Below are positions 23,335-31,290 of a DNA stretch of 64,000 nt, in pieces. Made by a program: the position numbers and the translations under genes. Positions within the stretch are counted from its first letter, which is position 1; the number at the start of each line of letters is the position of its first letter. Under the pieces are notes generated by a model. It did not search any database. It was not told the DNA's origin and was given only the letters and a program-made list of their open reading frames with translations. The stretch is taken from the NCBI RefSeq assembly GCF_014203705.1, contig NZ_JACHJR010000001.1, positions 2,046,001 to 2,110,000 of the forward strand, written 5' to 3'. The DNA is from Kitasatospora gansuensis. GTDB taxonomy: Bacteria > Actinomycetota > Actinomycetes > Streptomycetales > Streptomycetaceae.

Positions 23335-24903
23335 ATGACTCTCTCGCCGTACTGGCTGCGCGACAACTGCCCCTGCGCCGACTGCCGCGACCCGCGCACG
23401 GGGCAGAAGCTGTTCCAGATCACCGACCTGCCCGGCGATCTGACGATCGGTGACTCGACGGAGGCCGACGGGGTGCTGGTGGTGGAGTGGTCGGACGGGC
23501 ACTCCACGCGGTATCCGGTCGACTTCCTGGTGGGTGCGTCCGACGACGACGGGCGGACGGAGCTGGGCAAGCCGCTCTGGGCCGCGGCGGACTTCGCGGC
23601 CGGGCTGCCGGAGGCGGACTGGGCCGCGTACGTCGCCGAACCGGCCGAGCGGGTGGCCGTGTTGAGGGCGGTGCGGCGGTTCGGCTTCGCGCTGCTGCGG
23701 GAGGTGCCGGCGGTCGAGCGGCAGGTGCTGGCGGTGGCCCGGACCTTCGGGTACGTCCGGGAGACCAACTACGGCGAGCTGTTCGACGTCCGGGTCGAGG
23801 CCGACGCCAACAACCTGGCCTTCACCAACGTGGCGATCGCCCCGCACACCGACAACCCCTACCGCGACCCGGTGCCCACCCTGCAACTGCTGCACTGCCT
23901 GCGCAACGAGGCCGAGGGCGGCGACTCCGGCCTGGTGGACGGCTTCCGCGCGGCTGCCCTGCTGCGGGCCGAACACCCGGCGGACTTCGCGGTGCTCACC
24001 GGTACGCCGGTGCCGTTCGTGTTCCGCGACCGGGGCACCGAACTGCGGGCCGACCGGCCGCTGATCGAGGTGGACACGCTGGGGCGGATCCGCGAGGTGC
24101 GGTTCAACAACCGTTCGATCGGCACCCTGCGGGGCGGTGACGTCGAGGCGTTCTACCGCGCGTACCGGCGGTTCGCGGAGATCACCCTGCGACCCGAGCT
24201 CCAGCTGGAGTTCCGGCTCGGCCCCGGCGACTGCCTGATCTTCGACAACACCCGCCTGCTGCACGCCAGGACCGCCTTCGAACAGGACGGCGCCCGGCAC
24301 CTGCAGGGCTGCTACGCCGACCTGGACTCGCTGGCCTCCACGCTCGCAGTGTTGGAGCGGCGGGCCGCCGCCCTCGACACTCTCGCCGGGCTTTTCGAAG
24401 GCGAGGGCGCCGGGGAGTACCTCGGTGAGGCCGTCACGATGGCGGAGCACATGCTCCAGTGCGGCGCACTGGCGGAGGCGGCCGGCGCACCCGACCACCT
24501 GGTGGCCGCCGCCCTGCTGCACGACGTCGGCCACTTCGGCGGCTCCGGGCTGGAGTTGATGGCGGGGCAGGACAACCGGCACAGCCACACCGGCGCGGAC
24601 TGGCTCGCGCGGTGGTTCGGCCCCGAGGTGACCGAACCGATCCGGCTGCACGTGGCCGCCAAGCGGTACCTCTGCGCGGTCGAGCCCTCCTACCTGGCGC
24701 TGCTCTCCGAGGCCTCGGTCTTCACCCTCCAGGTGCAGGGCGGACCGATGAGCGATGCGGAGGCCGCGGCGTTCGCTGCGCTGCCGGGGGCGGCCGACGC
24801 GGTTGCCGTCCGGCGGTGGGACGACCTCGCGAAGGACGCCGACGCGGTCACGCCGGGCTTCGAGCACTTCCGGGCGCTGCTGGGGCGACTGATGGGCAAC
24901 TGA
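23335..24903 (+). CDS. Fused TmpA-like 2OG oxygenase / TmpB-like HD diiron oxygenase (phosphonate degradation)
   Basis: 522 residues in one frame. Residues 1-335 are a gamma-butyrobetaine-hydroxylase-like enzyme: zinc site Cys12, Cys14, Cys17 and His56, iron site His171, Asp173 and His310, and 2OG-binding Arg321. Residues 345-522 are a PhnZ/TmpB-like HD oxygenase: EYLGEAVTMAEH (Tyr362, Glu365, His372), LLHDVGH (His396, Asp397), His418, LHVAAKRYL (His439, Lys443) and Asp496; these spacings largely match PhnZ. In known bacteria TmpA hydroxylates TMAEP at C1 and TmpB cleaves the product to glycine betaine and phosphate, as separate proteins. The BBOX-like first half argues for a trimethylated amine substrate. 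Start chosen by GGAGG 8 bases upstream. Confidence 0.85.
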   Translation: MTLSPYWLRDNCPCADCRDPRTGQKLFQITDLPGDLTIGDSTEADGVLVVEWSDGHSTRYPVDFLVGASDDDGRTELGKPLWAAADFAAGLPEADWAAYVAEPAERVAVLRAVRRFGFALLREVPAVERQVLAVARTFGYVRETNYGELFDVRVEADANNLAFTNVAIAPHTDNPYRDPVPTLQLLHCLRNEAEGGDSGLVDGFRAAALLRAEHPADFAVLTGTPVPFVFRDRGTELRADRPLIEVDTLGRIREVRFNNRSIGTLRGGDVEAFYRAYRRFAEITLRPELQLEFRLGPGDCLIFDNTRLLHARTAFEQDGARHLQGCYADLDSLASTLAVLERRAAALDTLAGLFEGEGAGEYLGEAVTMAEHMLQCGALAEAAGAPDHLVAAALLHDVGHFGGSGLELMAGQDNRHSHTGADWLARWFGPEVTEPIRLHVAAKRYLCAVEPSYLALLSEASVFTLQVQGGPMSDAEAAAFAALPGAADAVAVRRWDDLAKDADAVTPGFEHFRALLGRLMGN

Positions 24904-24911
24904 GCAAGCAC

Positions 24912-25042
24912 CTACGGTCCAGGGGCTCGGGGAACTGCGAGGAGATCTGGCGTGCGGGTCACAGGCGAAAGTGCCTGACCACCTACGCCGCGATCACCTT
25001 TTTTGAGGTCGGCGTCGCAGTTCCCCGAGCCCCTGACCGTAG
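24912..25042. repeat. Long inverted repeat / MITE-like intergenic element
   Basis: Arms of about 28 bases (24912-24940 and 25015-25042, one-base difference) enclose about 74 bases with smaller nested stems. The arm core AGGGGCTCGGGGAACTGCGA is very like a palindromic sequence found many times between streptomycete genes. It lies between the convergent fused oxygenase and GntR genes and could act as a bidirectional terminator. Confidence 0.75.
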
Positions 25043-25058
25043 ATGCCTGAGCATCTGC

Positions 25059-25826
25059 CTAGTCGCTTTCGCGTGCGTGCCGCGAAAGGGCGGAGGAGGC
25101 CAGGGAGTTGTGGATGGAGAACGCCACCGTGCCGGGGAGGTAGCGGTCCTGGGACCACTCGACGGGGGTGCCGGTGGGGTCGGTGGTGCGGCGCTTCTCG
25201 CGGAGGAGGGGGCTGCCGCGGCGGCAGGTGAGGAGGCGGGCGTCGTCGGCGTTGGCGGCGACCACGTCGATGGTGTGGTCGGCGTCGGTGAAGAGGATGC
25301 CGTGTTCGCGCAGGGGCTCGGTGTGGGAGACCACGTCCGGGGGGAGCTGGGCGACCAACTCGCCTACCAGGGGCGGGTAGACGGTTCGTTCGACCATCAC
25401 GGGGGTGCCGGAGAGGGTGCGCAGGCGGAGGGTCACGTAGACCTCGGTGCCGGGCTCCAGGCGGAGCTGTTCGCGTTCGGCGGCGTCGGCGGGGCGGCGG
25501 ATCAGGGACTCCAGCCGGCCGCCGGGCTCCTCGCCCATCGAGCGGGCCCAGTGGGTGAAGGAGAGCAGCTCGGAGAAGCTCTGCACCCGGGCGGTGCCGA
25601 GCACCACCCGGCGGGTGCCGCGACGGGAGGTGACCAGGCCGTCGGCACGCAGCACGGCGAGGGCCTGGCGGACGGTGCCCCGGGAGACGCCGTACTGCTC
25701 GGCCAGCGCACCCTCGGCAGGCAACCGTCCGGCGTCGCCGAACGAACCCGAGGTGATCGCTTCCCGCAGGTCGGCGGCCACCTTGCGGTAGAGCGAGCCG
25801 GTGCCACGGTCCTGGTCGAGTGCCAC
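25059..25826 (-). CDS. GntR-family (HutC/UTRA) transcriptional regulator
   Basis: 255 residues from GTG. Winged helix at about 10-75 (SLYRKVAADLREAITSG, YGVSRGTVRQALAVLRADGL), then a UTRA ligand-binding domain (about 95-240) with EVYVTLRLRTLSGTPVMVERTVYP. This class senses small metabolites, and several members control phosphonate catabolism. It sits between the fused oxygenase gene and the importer operon, both preceded by the AGTTG-N6-CAACT palindrome, so it is the leading candidate to bind the four sites. Start is chosen by GGAAGGA upstream; a TTG three codons earlier is possible. Confidence 0.85.
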   Translation of the reverse strand: MALDQDRGTGSLYRKVAADLREAITSGSFGDAGRLPAEGALAEQYGVSRGTVRQALAVLRADGLVTSRRGTRRVVLGTARVQSFSELLSFTHWARSMGEEPGGRLESLIRRPADAAEREQLRLEPGTEVYVTLRLRTLSGTPVMVERTVYPPLVGELVAQLPPDVVSHTEPLREHGILFTDADHTIDVVAANADDARLLTCRRGSPLLREKRRTTDPTGTPVEWSQDRYLPGTVAFSIHNSLASSALSRHARESD

Positions 25827-26008
25827 GTGCGTCAACGTCCTTCCTGGCGCGGTGTCCTGTCGCACCCAGACGGTGCGGATGCCACCGACTGTAGCCGCTG
25901 ACGATCTACCCGCGTCGCCTCGTCGACACCGTTCCCGCAGCCGCCCCCTGTACTGGGGCATCCGTTCACCTTCCCGTCACCGGACTCCGGCGTACTTACC
26001 TCCGGCAG

Positions 26009-26030
26009 CCAAGTTGGCTGGCCAACTTGG
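26009..26030. promoter_or_regulatory. Operator B of the proposed phosphonate regulon
   Basis: Ten-base perfect inverted repeat CCAAGTTGGC / GCCAACTTGG around TG. The 16-base core AGTTGGCTGGCCAACT (26012-26027) follows the AGTTG-N6-CAACT pattern. It lies between the divergent gntR gene and the importer operon, 55 bases before the importer start, and so could control both. Confidence 0.72.
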
Positions 26031-26085
26031 CACAGCGTCAGCTGGCCCTCCCCTCGCGAACTCCCCTTCCTCAGGAGATCCACCC

Positions 26086-27258
26086 GTGATCACGCACCGT
26101 TCCCGTGCCGCCGCCCTCGCGGCCGTGCTGACCGCCGCCGCGCTCTCCCTGTCGGCCTGCGGCTCGGCCGGCTCGACCGCCAAGTCCGGTGACACCGCCC
26201 CGAAGGCGGGCACCAAGGAGGCCAAGGACGCCACCTCCGCAGCCGATCTCGGTGGCATGGACGCCCTGATCGCCGCCGCCAAGAAGGAGGGCAAGCTGCA
26301 CGTCATCACGCTGCCCCGGGACTGGGCGAACTACGGCAAGATCATCGACGGCTTCAAGGCCAAGTACGGCCTCGAGGTCGAGGAGGAGAACCCGGACGGC
26401 TCCAGCCAGGACGAGATCAACGCGATCACCTCCCGCAAGGGCCAGGACCGCGCCCCCGACGTGGTCGACCTGGGCAGCGCCTTCGCCATCCAGGCGGTCA
26501 AGGACGGCCTGCTGGCCCCGTACAAGGTGGCCAACTTCGCCAAGGTCGCCGACACCATGAAGGACCCGGCCGGCGCCCGCGTGAACGACTACGGCGGCTA
26601 CATCTCGATCGGCTGCGACGCCAAGAAGATCCCGAACTGCCCGAAGACCTTCGCCGACCTGCTCAAGCCCGAGTACAAGGGCAAGGTCGCGCTGAACGGC
26701 AACCCGACCAAGTCCGGCTCGGCCTTCGGTGGCGTCATGGCGGCCGCGCTGGCCAACGGCGGTGCGCTGGACAACATCCAGCCCGGCATCGACTTCTTCG
26801 GCAAGCTGAAGCAGTCCGGCAACTTCAACCCGGTCGAGTCCACCCCGGCCACCATCGAGAAGGGTGAGACCCCGATCTCGATCGACTGGTCCTACCTGAA
26901 CGCCGGTTACACCGACCAGTTCAAGCCGAAGGGCATCGACTGGCAGGTCTCGATCCCGGTCGACGGCAGCTACGCCCAGTACTACAACCAGGGTGTCAAC
27001 AAGTTCGCCCCGCACCCGGCGGCCGCCCGCCTGTGGCAGGAGTACCTGTTCAGCACCGAGGGCCAGAACCTCTTCCTGGGCGGCTACGCCAACCCGTCGC
27101 TGTTCGAGGCGATGAAGAAGGACGGCACCCTGGACACCGCCGCCGCGGCGAAGCTGCCCGTGATCGAGAAGCCGTTCACCGTCTTCCCGACCCCGGAGCA
27201 GATCACGGCCGCGAAGAAGGTCGTGACCGAGAACTGGACCAAGGCGATCGCGGGCTGA
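26086..27258 (+). CDS. ABC transporter substrate-binding lipoprotein, aminoethylphosphonate/iron/polyamine type
   Basis: 390 residues from GTG with AGGAGA upstream. Lipobox LSLSAC, Cys25. The mature protein belongs to the extracellular solute-binding group that includes PhnS, Fe(III) and spermidine binders (AKKEGKLHVITLPRDWANYGK, SRKGQDRAPDVVDLGS, SIDWSYLNAGY). First gene of a six-gene run to 31160, behind operator B. Its ligand is inferred to be a phosphonate such as TMAEP from the fused oxygenase next door; sequence alone does not prove this. Confidence 0.82.
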   Translation: MITHRSRAAALAAVLTAAALSLSACGSAGSTAKSGDTAPKAGTKEAKDATSAADLGGMDALIAAAKKEGKLHVITLPRDWANYGKIIDGFKAKYGLEVEEENPDGSSQDEINAITSRKGQDRAPDVVDLGSAFAIQAVKDGLLAPYKVANFAKVADTMKDPAGARVNDYGGYISIGCDAKKIPNCPKTFADLLKPEYKGKVALNGNPTKSGSAFGGVMAAALANGGALDNIQPGIDFFGKLKQSGNFNPVESTPATIEKGETPISIDWSYLNAGYTDQFKPKGIDWQVSIPVDGSYAQYYNQGVNKFAPHPAAARLWQEYLFSTEGQNLFLGGYANPSLFEAMKKDGTLDTAAAAKLPVIEKPFTVFPTPEQITAAKKVVTENWTKAIAG

Positions 27259-27266
27259 TCACCGAA

Positions 27267-28220
27267 ATGACCACGGCTCCCACCCCGGTGCCGACCCCCG
27301 CCGCCACTGACCTCAGTGGCGGCGCGGGGGTCCTCACCGCAACTCCCGTCCCCCGCAAGCGTGTCCGGTCGCTGCGCCGCCTCGGCGGCTCGTGGCTGGC
27401 CACCGTCCCGCTGCTGCTGTTCTTCCTGGTCGGCTTCGGCCTGCCGGCCGTCGCGATCGTGATCGGCGCGTTCACCGCCTCCAGCGACGCCGAGACCGGC
27501 GCCGGCGAGTTCACCACGGCGAACCTCACCGACTCGGTCCAGGGCGCGTACCAGACCGCACTGTGGAGCAGCGTCAAGCTCTCCGCGCTGACCGCGCTGA
27601 TCGCCACCCTGATCGGCCTGCCGATCGCCCAGGCGGTCGTCACTTCCCGGTTCCGCGCGCTGCGCGAGGCGGTGCTCACCGCCTCCGGCGTGCTGGCCAA
27701 CTTCGGCGGTCTGCCGCTGGCCTTCGCCTTCGTCGCCACCCTCGGCAACGCCGGTGAGATCACCGAGATGTTCGACCTGACCGACCACGGCTGGTCGCTC
27801 TACTCGTTCACCGGCCTGACCGTGGTGTACCTGTACTTCCTGGTCCCGCTGATGGTGCTCACCGTCACCCCGGCGCTCGACGGCCTCCGGGTGCAGTGGC
27901 GCGAGGCCGCGCAGAACAACCGGGCCACCGGCTTCCAGTACTGGCGGCACGTCGCGCTGCCGATCCTCTTCCCCTCGCTGCTCGGCGGCTTCGTGCTGCT
28001 GTTCGGCAGCGCCTTCGCCGCGTACGCCACGGCGGCCGCGATGGTCGGCGCCACCGTGCCGCTGATCAGCCGTTCGATCGCGGACGCGCTCTCCGGCAAC
28101 GTGCTGGTCGGGCAGGGCAACCTGGCGCTCGCGCTCAGCCTGGACATGATCCTGGTCGCCGTCCTGGTGATGGCCGTCTACCTCCCCCTCCAGCGCCGGA
28201 GCGCCCGATGGCTCAGCTGA
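27267..28220 (+). CDS. ABC transporter permease 1 (phosphonate-type importer)
   Basis: 317 residues; six spans after a Pro/Thr-rich cytoplasmic N-terminus of about 40 residues. Binding-protein-dependent permease pattern with QWREAAQNNRATGFQYWRHV as the ATPase-contact loop. Starts 8 bases after the binding protein stop and overlaps the next gene by 13 bases. Confidence 0.85.
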   Translation: MTTAPTPVPTPAATDLSGGAGVLTATPVPRKRVRSLRRLGGSWLATVPLLLFFLVGFGLPAVAIVIGAFTASSDAETGAGEFTTANLTDSVQGAYQTALWSSVKLSALTALIATLIGLPIAQAVVTSRFRALREAVLTASGVLANFGGLPLAFAFVATLGNAGEITEMFDLTDHGWSLYSFTGLTVVYLYFLVPLMVLTVTPALDGLRVQWREAAQNNRATGFQYWRHVALPILFPSLLGGFVLLFGSAFAAYATAAAMVGATVPLISRSIADALSGNVLVGQGNLALALSLDMILVAVLVMAVYLPLQRRSARWLS

Positions 28221-29032
28221 TCTCTCGCCTGCGCGTCTGGCGCGGCCTCGTCCTGCTGCTGGCCGGGGTGTACTTCCTGGTGCCGATGGGGGCCTCGGTC
28301 TGGTTCTCCGTCGACACCAACCACGGCATCGACTTCGCCGCGTACACCGGCCTGTTGAGCGCGCCCGGCTTCCTCGACAGCCTGGTGCTCACGCTGGAGC
28401 TGGCCGCGGTCACGGTCGCGGTGCTGCTGCTCCTGCTGGTGCCCGCGCTGATCGCGGCCCGGCTCGGCTCGGCCCGGCTGCGCGCGGTGCTCGAAGTGGT
28501 CTGCACGCTCCCGCTGGTGGTGCCCCCGGTGGCGCTCACCGCCGGGCTGATCGGGGTGCTGCGCTGGGGCCCGGACTACCTGATGGACACGCCGCTGTTC
28601 CAGACCTTCGTGTTCGTCCAGGACCCCAAGTTCCCGCTGGTGCTGGTGATCGCGTACGTGCTGATGTCGCTGCCGCTGGCCTACCGGGCGCTGGACGCCG
28701 GGCTGCGCGCGGTGGACGTCCGCACCCTGGTCGAGGCCGCCCGCAACTGCGGTGCGAGCTGGCCGCGCGCGGTGCTCACGGTCGTGCTGCCGAACCTGCG
28801 CGGCGCGCTGCTGAACGCCTCCTTCCTCACCCTGGCGCTGGTGCTCGGCGAGTTCACCGCCTCCTCGATCCTGGGCTACCAGCCCTTCGCTGTCTGGATC
28901 TACACCGTCGGCAACAGCCAGGGCCAGATGTCCGTCGCGGTCTCCGTGCTGAGCCTGCTGATCACCTGGGTGCTGCTGCTCCTGCTGTCCACGGCCGGCC
29001 GTGAGCGGCGCCGGAACACCACCACCCACTGA
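28208..29032 (+). CDS. ABC transporter permease 2 (phosphonate-type importer)
   Basis: 274 residues, six spans. Contact loop VEAARNCGASWPRAVLTVVL and later LVLGEFTASSILGYQPFAVW, as in PhnV/PotC-like permeases. Begins inside the end of permease 1 (13-base overlap), so the two are translationally coupled. Confidence 0.85.
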   Translation: MAQLISRLRVWRGLVLLLAGVYFLVPMGASVWFSVDTNHGIDFAAYTGLLSAPGFLDSLVLTLELAAVTVAVLLLLLVPALIAARLGSARLRAVLEVVCTLPLVVPPVALTAGLIGVLRWGPDYLMDTPLFQTFVFVQDPKFPLVLVIAYVLMSLPLAYRALDAGLRAVDVRTLVEAARNCGASWPRAVLTVVLPNLRGALLNASFLTLALVLGEFTASSILGYQPFAVWIYTVGNSQGQMSVAVSVLSLLITWVLLLLLSTAGRERRRNTTTH

Positions 29033-29052
29033 CTCCTGCGGAGACAACCCCC

Positions 29053-30126
29053 ATGAGCACCACCACTGTTGACAAGAAGACGGCCGTCGGCGCCACCGTC
29101 GAGTTCCGGTCGCTGCGCCGGGCCTTCGGGGCCACCACCGCGCTGGACGGCCTGGACCTGACCATCAACCCGGGCGAGCTGGTGGCCCTGCTCGGTCCGT
29201 CCGGCTGCGGCAAGACCACCGCGCTGCGCATCCTGGCCGGCTTCGAGTCGCACGACTCGGGCCAGGTGCTGGTGGACGGCGAGGACATCACCGGGGTGCC
29301 CGCGCACCGCCGGGACGCCGGCATGGTGTTCCAGTCCTACAGCCTCTTCCCGCACCTGAGCGCCGCCGACAACGTCGCCTTCGGCCTGCGGATGCGCGGC
29401 ACCGGCAAGGCCGAACGCCGCAGCCGGGCACAGGAGTTGCTGGAGCTGGTCGGCCTGCCGCAGCACGCCGACCGCTACCCGCACCAGCTCTCCGGCGGCC
29501 AGCAGCAGCGGATCGCGCTGGCCCGCGCGCTGGCCCTGCAGCCGCGCGTGCTGCTGCTGGACGAGCCGCTCTCCGCGCTGGACGCCAAGGTCCGGCTGAA
29601 CCTGCGGGACGAGATCCGGCGCCTGCAGCAGGAGTTGGGCATCACCACCCTGTTCGTGACGCACGATCAGGAGGAGGCGCTGTCGATGGCCGACCGGGTC
29701 GCCGTGCTGCGGGCCGGACGGCTCGAGCAGTGCGCCACCCCGTCCGAGCTGTACGCCCGCCCGGCCACCGCGTTCGTCGCGGAGTTCGTCGGCACCATGA
29801 GCCGGATCCCGTGTGTCCGCTCCGGCGACTCCGTGGTGCTGTTCGGCCGCCCCTTCGCGGTGGACGGCACCCTGCCCTACGACGGCGAACTCGACGTCCT
29901 GGTACGCCCGGAGAACGTCGGCCTGACCGCCTCGGCGACCGGCCCGGCGCTGGTGGTGTCCGCCTCGTTCCTGGGCAGCGTCACCCGGCTCACCGTACGG
30001 TTGGCCGACGGCACCGAGGTCAAGGCCGACCTGCCGACCGAGGCCGCCGCCGCGCTGCCGATCGGCAGCAACGCCGAACTCACCCTGCCCGACCGCCCGG
30101 TGCTGGTCGACCGCCGCACCGCCTGA
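29053..30126 (+). CDS. ABC transporter ATP-binding protein (phosphonate-type importer)
   Basis: 357 residues. Walker A GPSGCGKTT (48-56), signature LSGGQQQR (146-153), Walker B LLLDEP (Asp170, Glu171), and a TOBE-like C-terminal domain from about 235. PotA/PhnT/FbpC type. Unlike the galactan importer, this system carries its own ATPase. Ribosome site GGAG precedes ATG. Confidence 0.9.
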   Translation: MSTTTVDKKTAVGATVEFRSLRRAFGATTALDGLDLTINPGELVALLGPSGCGKTTALRILAGFESHDSGQVLVDGEDITGVPAHRRDAGMVFQSYSLFPHLSAADNVAFGLRMRGTGKAERRSRAQELLELVGLPQHADRYPHQLSGGQQQRIALARALALQPRVLLLDEPLSALDAKVRLNLRDEIRRLQQELGITTLFVTHDQEEALSMADRVAVLRAGRLEQCATPSELYARPATAFVAEFVGTMSRIPCVRSGDSVVLFGRPFAVDGTLPYDGELDVLVRPENVGLTASATGPALVVSASFLGSVTRLTVRLADGTEVKADLPTEAAAALPIGSNAELTLPDRPVLVDRRTA

Positions 30127-30147
30127 TCCACCACCGAAGGTACCGCC

Positions 30148-30840
30148 ATGCCTGAAGCCACGTCAGAAGCCGCTAAGCCCGCCGCCCGCAAGCCCGCCGC
30201 CGTCCTGTTCGACATGGACGGCACCCTGGTCGACACCGAGCACCTCTGGTGGCAGGCCGCCGTCGAGTGCGCGGCCGAGCTCGACTTCGTCCTGACCGAC
30301 GCCGACCTGCCCGAGGTGCTCGGGCAGGCCGTCGAGCACACCGCCGCGCACCTGCACCGCGCCAGCCGCACCACGCTCAGCGAGCTCGAACTCGCGGTGC
30401 GGCTGAACGACTCGTTCACCGACAAGGTGGCCGCCGAGGTGGTCCCCCGTCCCGGCGCGCTGGCCCTGCTGGCCGAGCTGCGGGACGCCGCCGTGCCGAC
30501 CGCGCTGGTCTCCGCCTCGCCCCGCCGGGTGGTCGACCTGGTGCTCGGCACGCTGGGCCGGGACTGGTTCGCCGTCACGCTGGCCGCCGAGGACACCCCG
30601 CGTACCAAGCCCGAGCCCGACCCCTACCTGGCCGCCGCCGCCCGGCTCGGCCTGGACCCGGCGGACTGCGTGGCGGTCGAGGACACCCCGACCGGGGTCG
30701 CCTCGGCGCACGCGGCGGGCTGCGCGGTGCTGGCCGTACCGTCCGCCGTGCCGATCGCCGCCGCCGCGCGGATCACCCTGCTGGACAGCCTGGAGCAGGC
30801 CGACCTGGCCCTGCTGGCCGGCCTCACGGGGCCGCGCTGA
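30148..30840 (+). CDS. HAD-superfamily hydrolase, beta-phosphoglucomutase-like
   Basis: 230 residues. Motif I LFDMDGTLVDT (Asp22, Asp24) after an Ala/Lys-rich 17-residue lead; helical cap at about 35-90; VSASP is motif II, KPEPDPY motif III and VEDTPTGVASAHAAG motif IV. It resembles small-molecule phosphatases or phosphoglucomutases. In this importer operon it may remove phosphate from an imported ester such as phosphocholine, but that is only context. TGATG couples it to the SMR gene. Confidence 0.85.
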   Translation: MPEATSEAAKPAARKPAAVLFDMDGTLVDTEHLWWQAAVECAAELDFVLTDADLPEVLGQAVEHTAAHLHRASRTTLSELELAVRLNDSFTDKVAAEVVPRPGALALLAELRDAAVPTALVSASPRRVVDLVLGTLGRDWFAVTLAAEDTPRTKPEPDPYLAAAARLGLDPADCVAVEDTPTGVASAHAAGCAVLAVPSAVPIAAAARITLLDSLEQADLALLAGLTGPR

Positions 30841-31160
30841 TGCCGTACCTGCTGCTGGCGCTGGCCATCGTCAGCGAGGTCTGCGCCACCAGCTGCCTCA
30901 AACTCACCGAGGGTTTCAGCAAGTTGTGGCCGAGCATCGGGGTGGGCCTGGGCTACGCGCTCTCCTTCGTGCTGCTCGGCCGGGCGCTGAAGCACATCCC
31001 GGTCTCGGTGGCGTACGCCGTCTGGTCCGGCGCGGGCACCGCCGCCGTCGCGGCGATCGGCGTGGTGGCCTTCGGGGAGCAGCTCGGCAAGGCGCAGTGG
31101 ATCGGCATCGCGCTGGTGATCGTCGGCGTAGTGGTGCTCAACCTCCGGAGCAGTCACTGA
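30840..31160 (+). CDS. EmrE-like small multidrug resistance (SMR) transporter
   Basis: 106 residues, four spans. It has the essential membrane glutamate (Glu13 in VSEVCATSCLKLTEGFSKLWPS) and the SMR pattern PVSVAYAVWSGAGTAAVA. SMR proteins exchange protons for quaternary or guanidinium cations; EmrE can move betaine and choline. As the last gene of a phosphonate importer operon beside an enzyme expected to make glycine betaine, it may export the excess quaternary amine. Starts at TGATG, overlapping the HAD gene. Confidence 0.9.
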   Translation: MPYLLLALAIVSEVCATSCLKLTEGFSKLWPSIGVGLGYALSFVLLGRALKHIPVSVAYAVWSGAGTAAVAAIGVVAFGEQLGKAQWIGIALVIVGVVVLNLRSSH

Positions 31161-31232
31161 GTTCGGGACCTTCACGTCGCTTCGTCATGTCCTGTTCACA
31201 TGAAGTCCGCTGGGACTAGAGTGAATTGGGTC

Positions 31233-31248
31233 AGTTGTACAGCCAACT
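31233..31248. promoter_or_regulatory. Operator C of the proposed phosphonate regulon
   Basis: AGTTGTACAGCCAACT, 42 bases before the GTG of the next gene. One half (AGTTGTA) equals operator A and the other (GCCAACT) equals operator B. Confidence 0.65.
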
Positions 31249-31290
31249 CGACCCAGCCGCACCAGCGTTGGTGCGGCGGACAGGAGCTCC

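Noticed and set aside
31168..31205. TTCAC-like repeats upstream of the EEP-phospholipase pair as a PHO box
   Set aside because: The TTCAC elements are 24 bases apart with no 11-base register between them, unlike the clear box before phoX.
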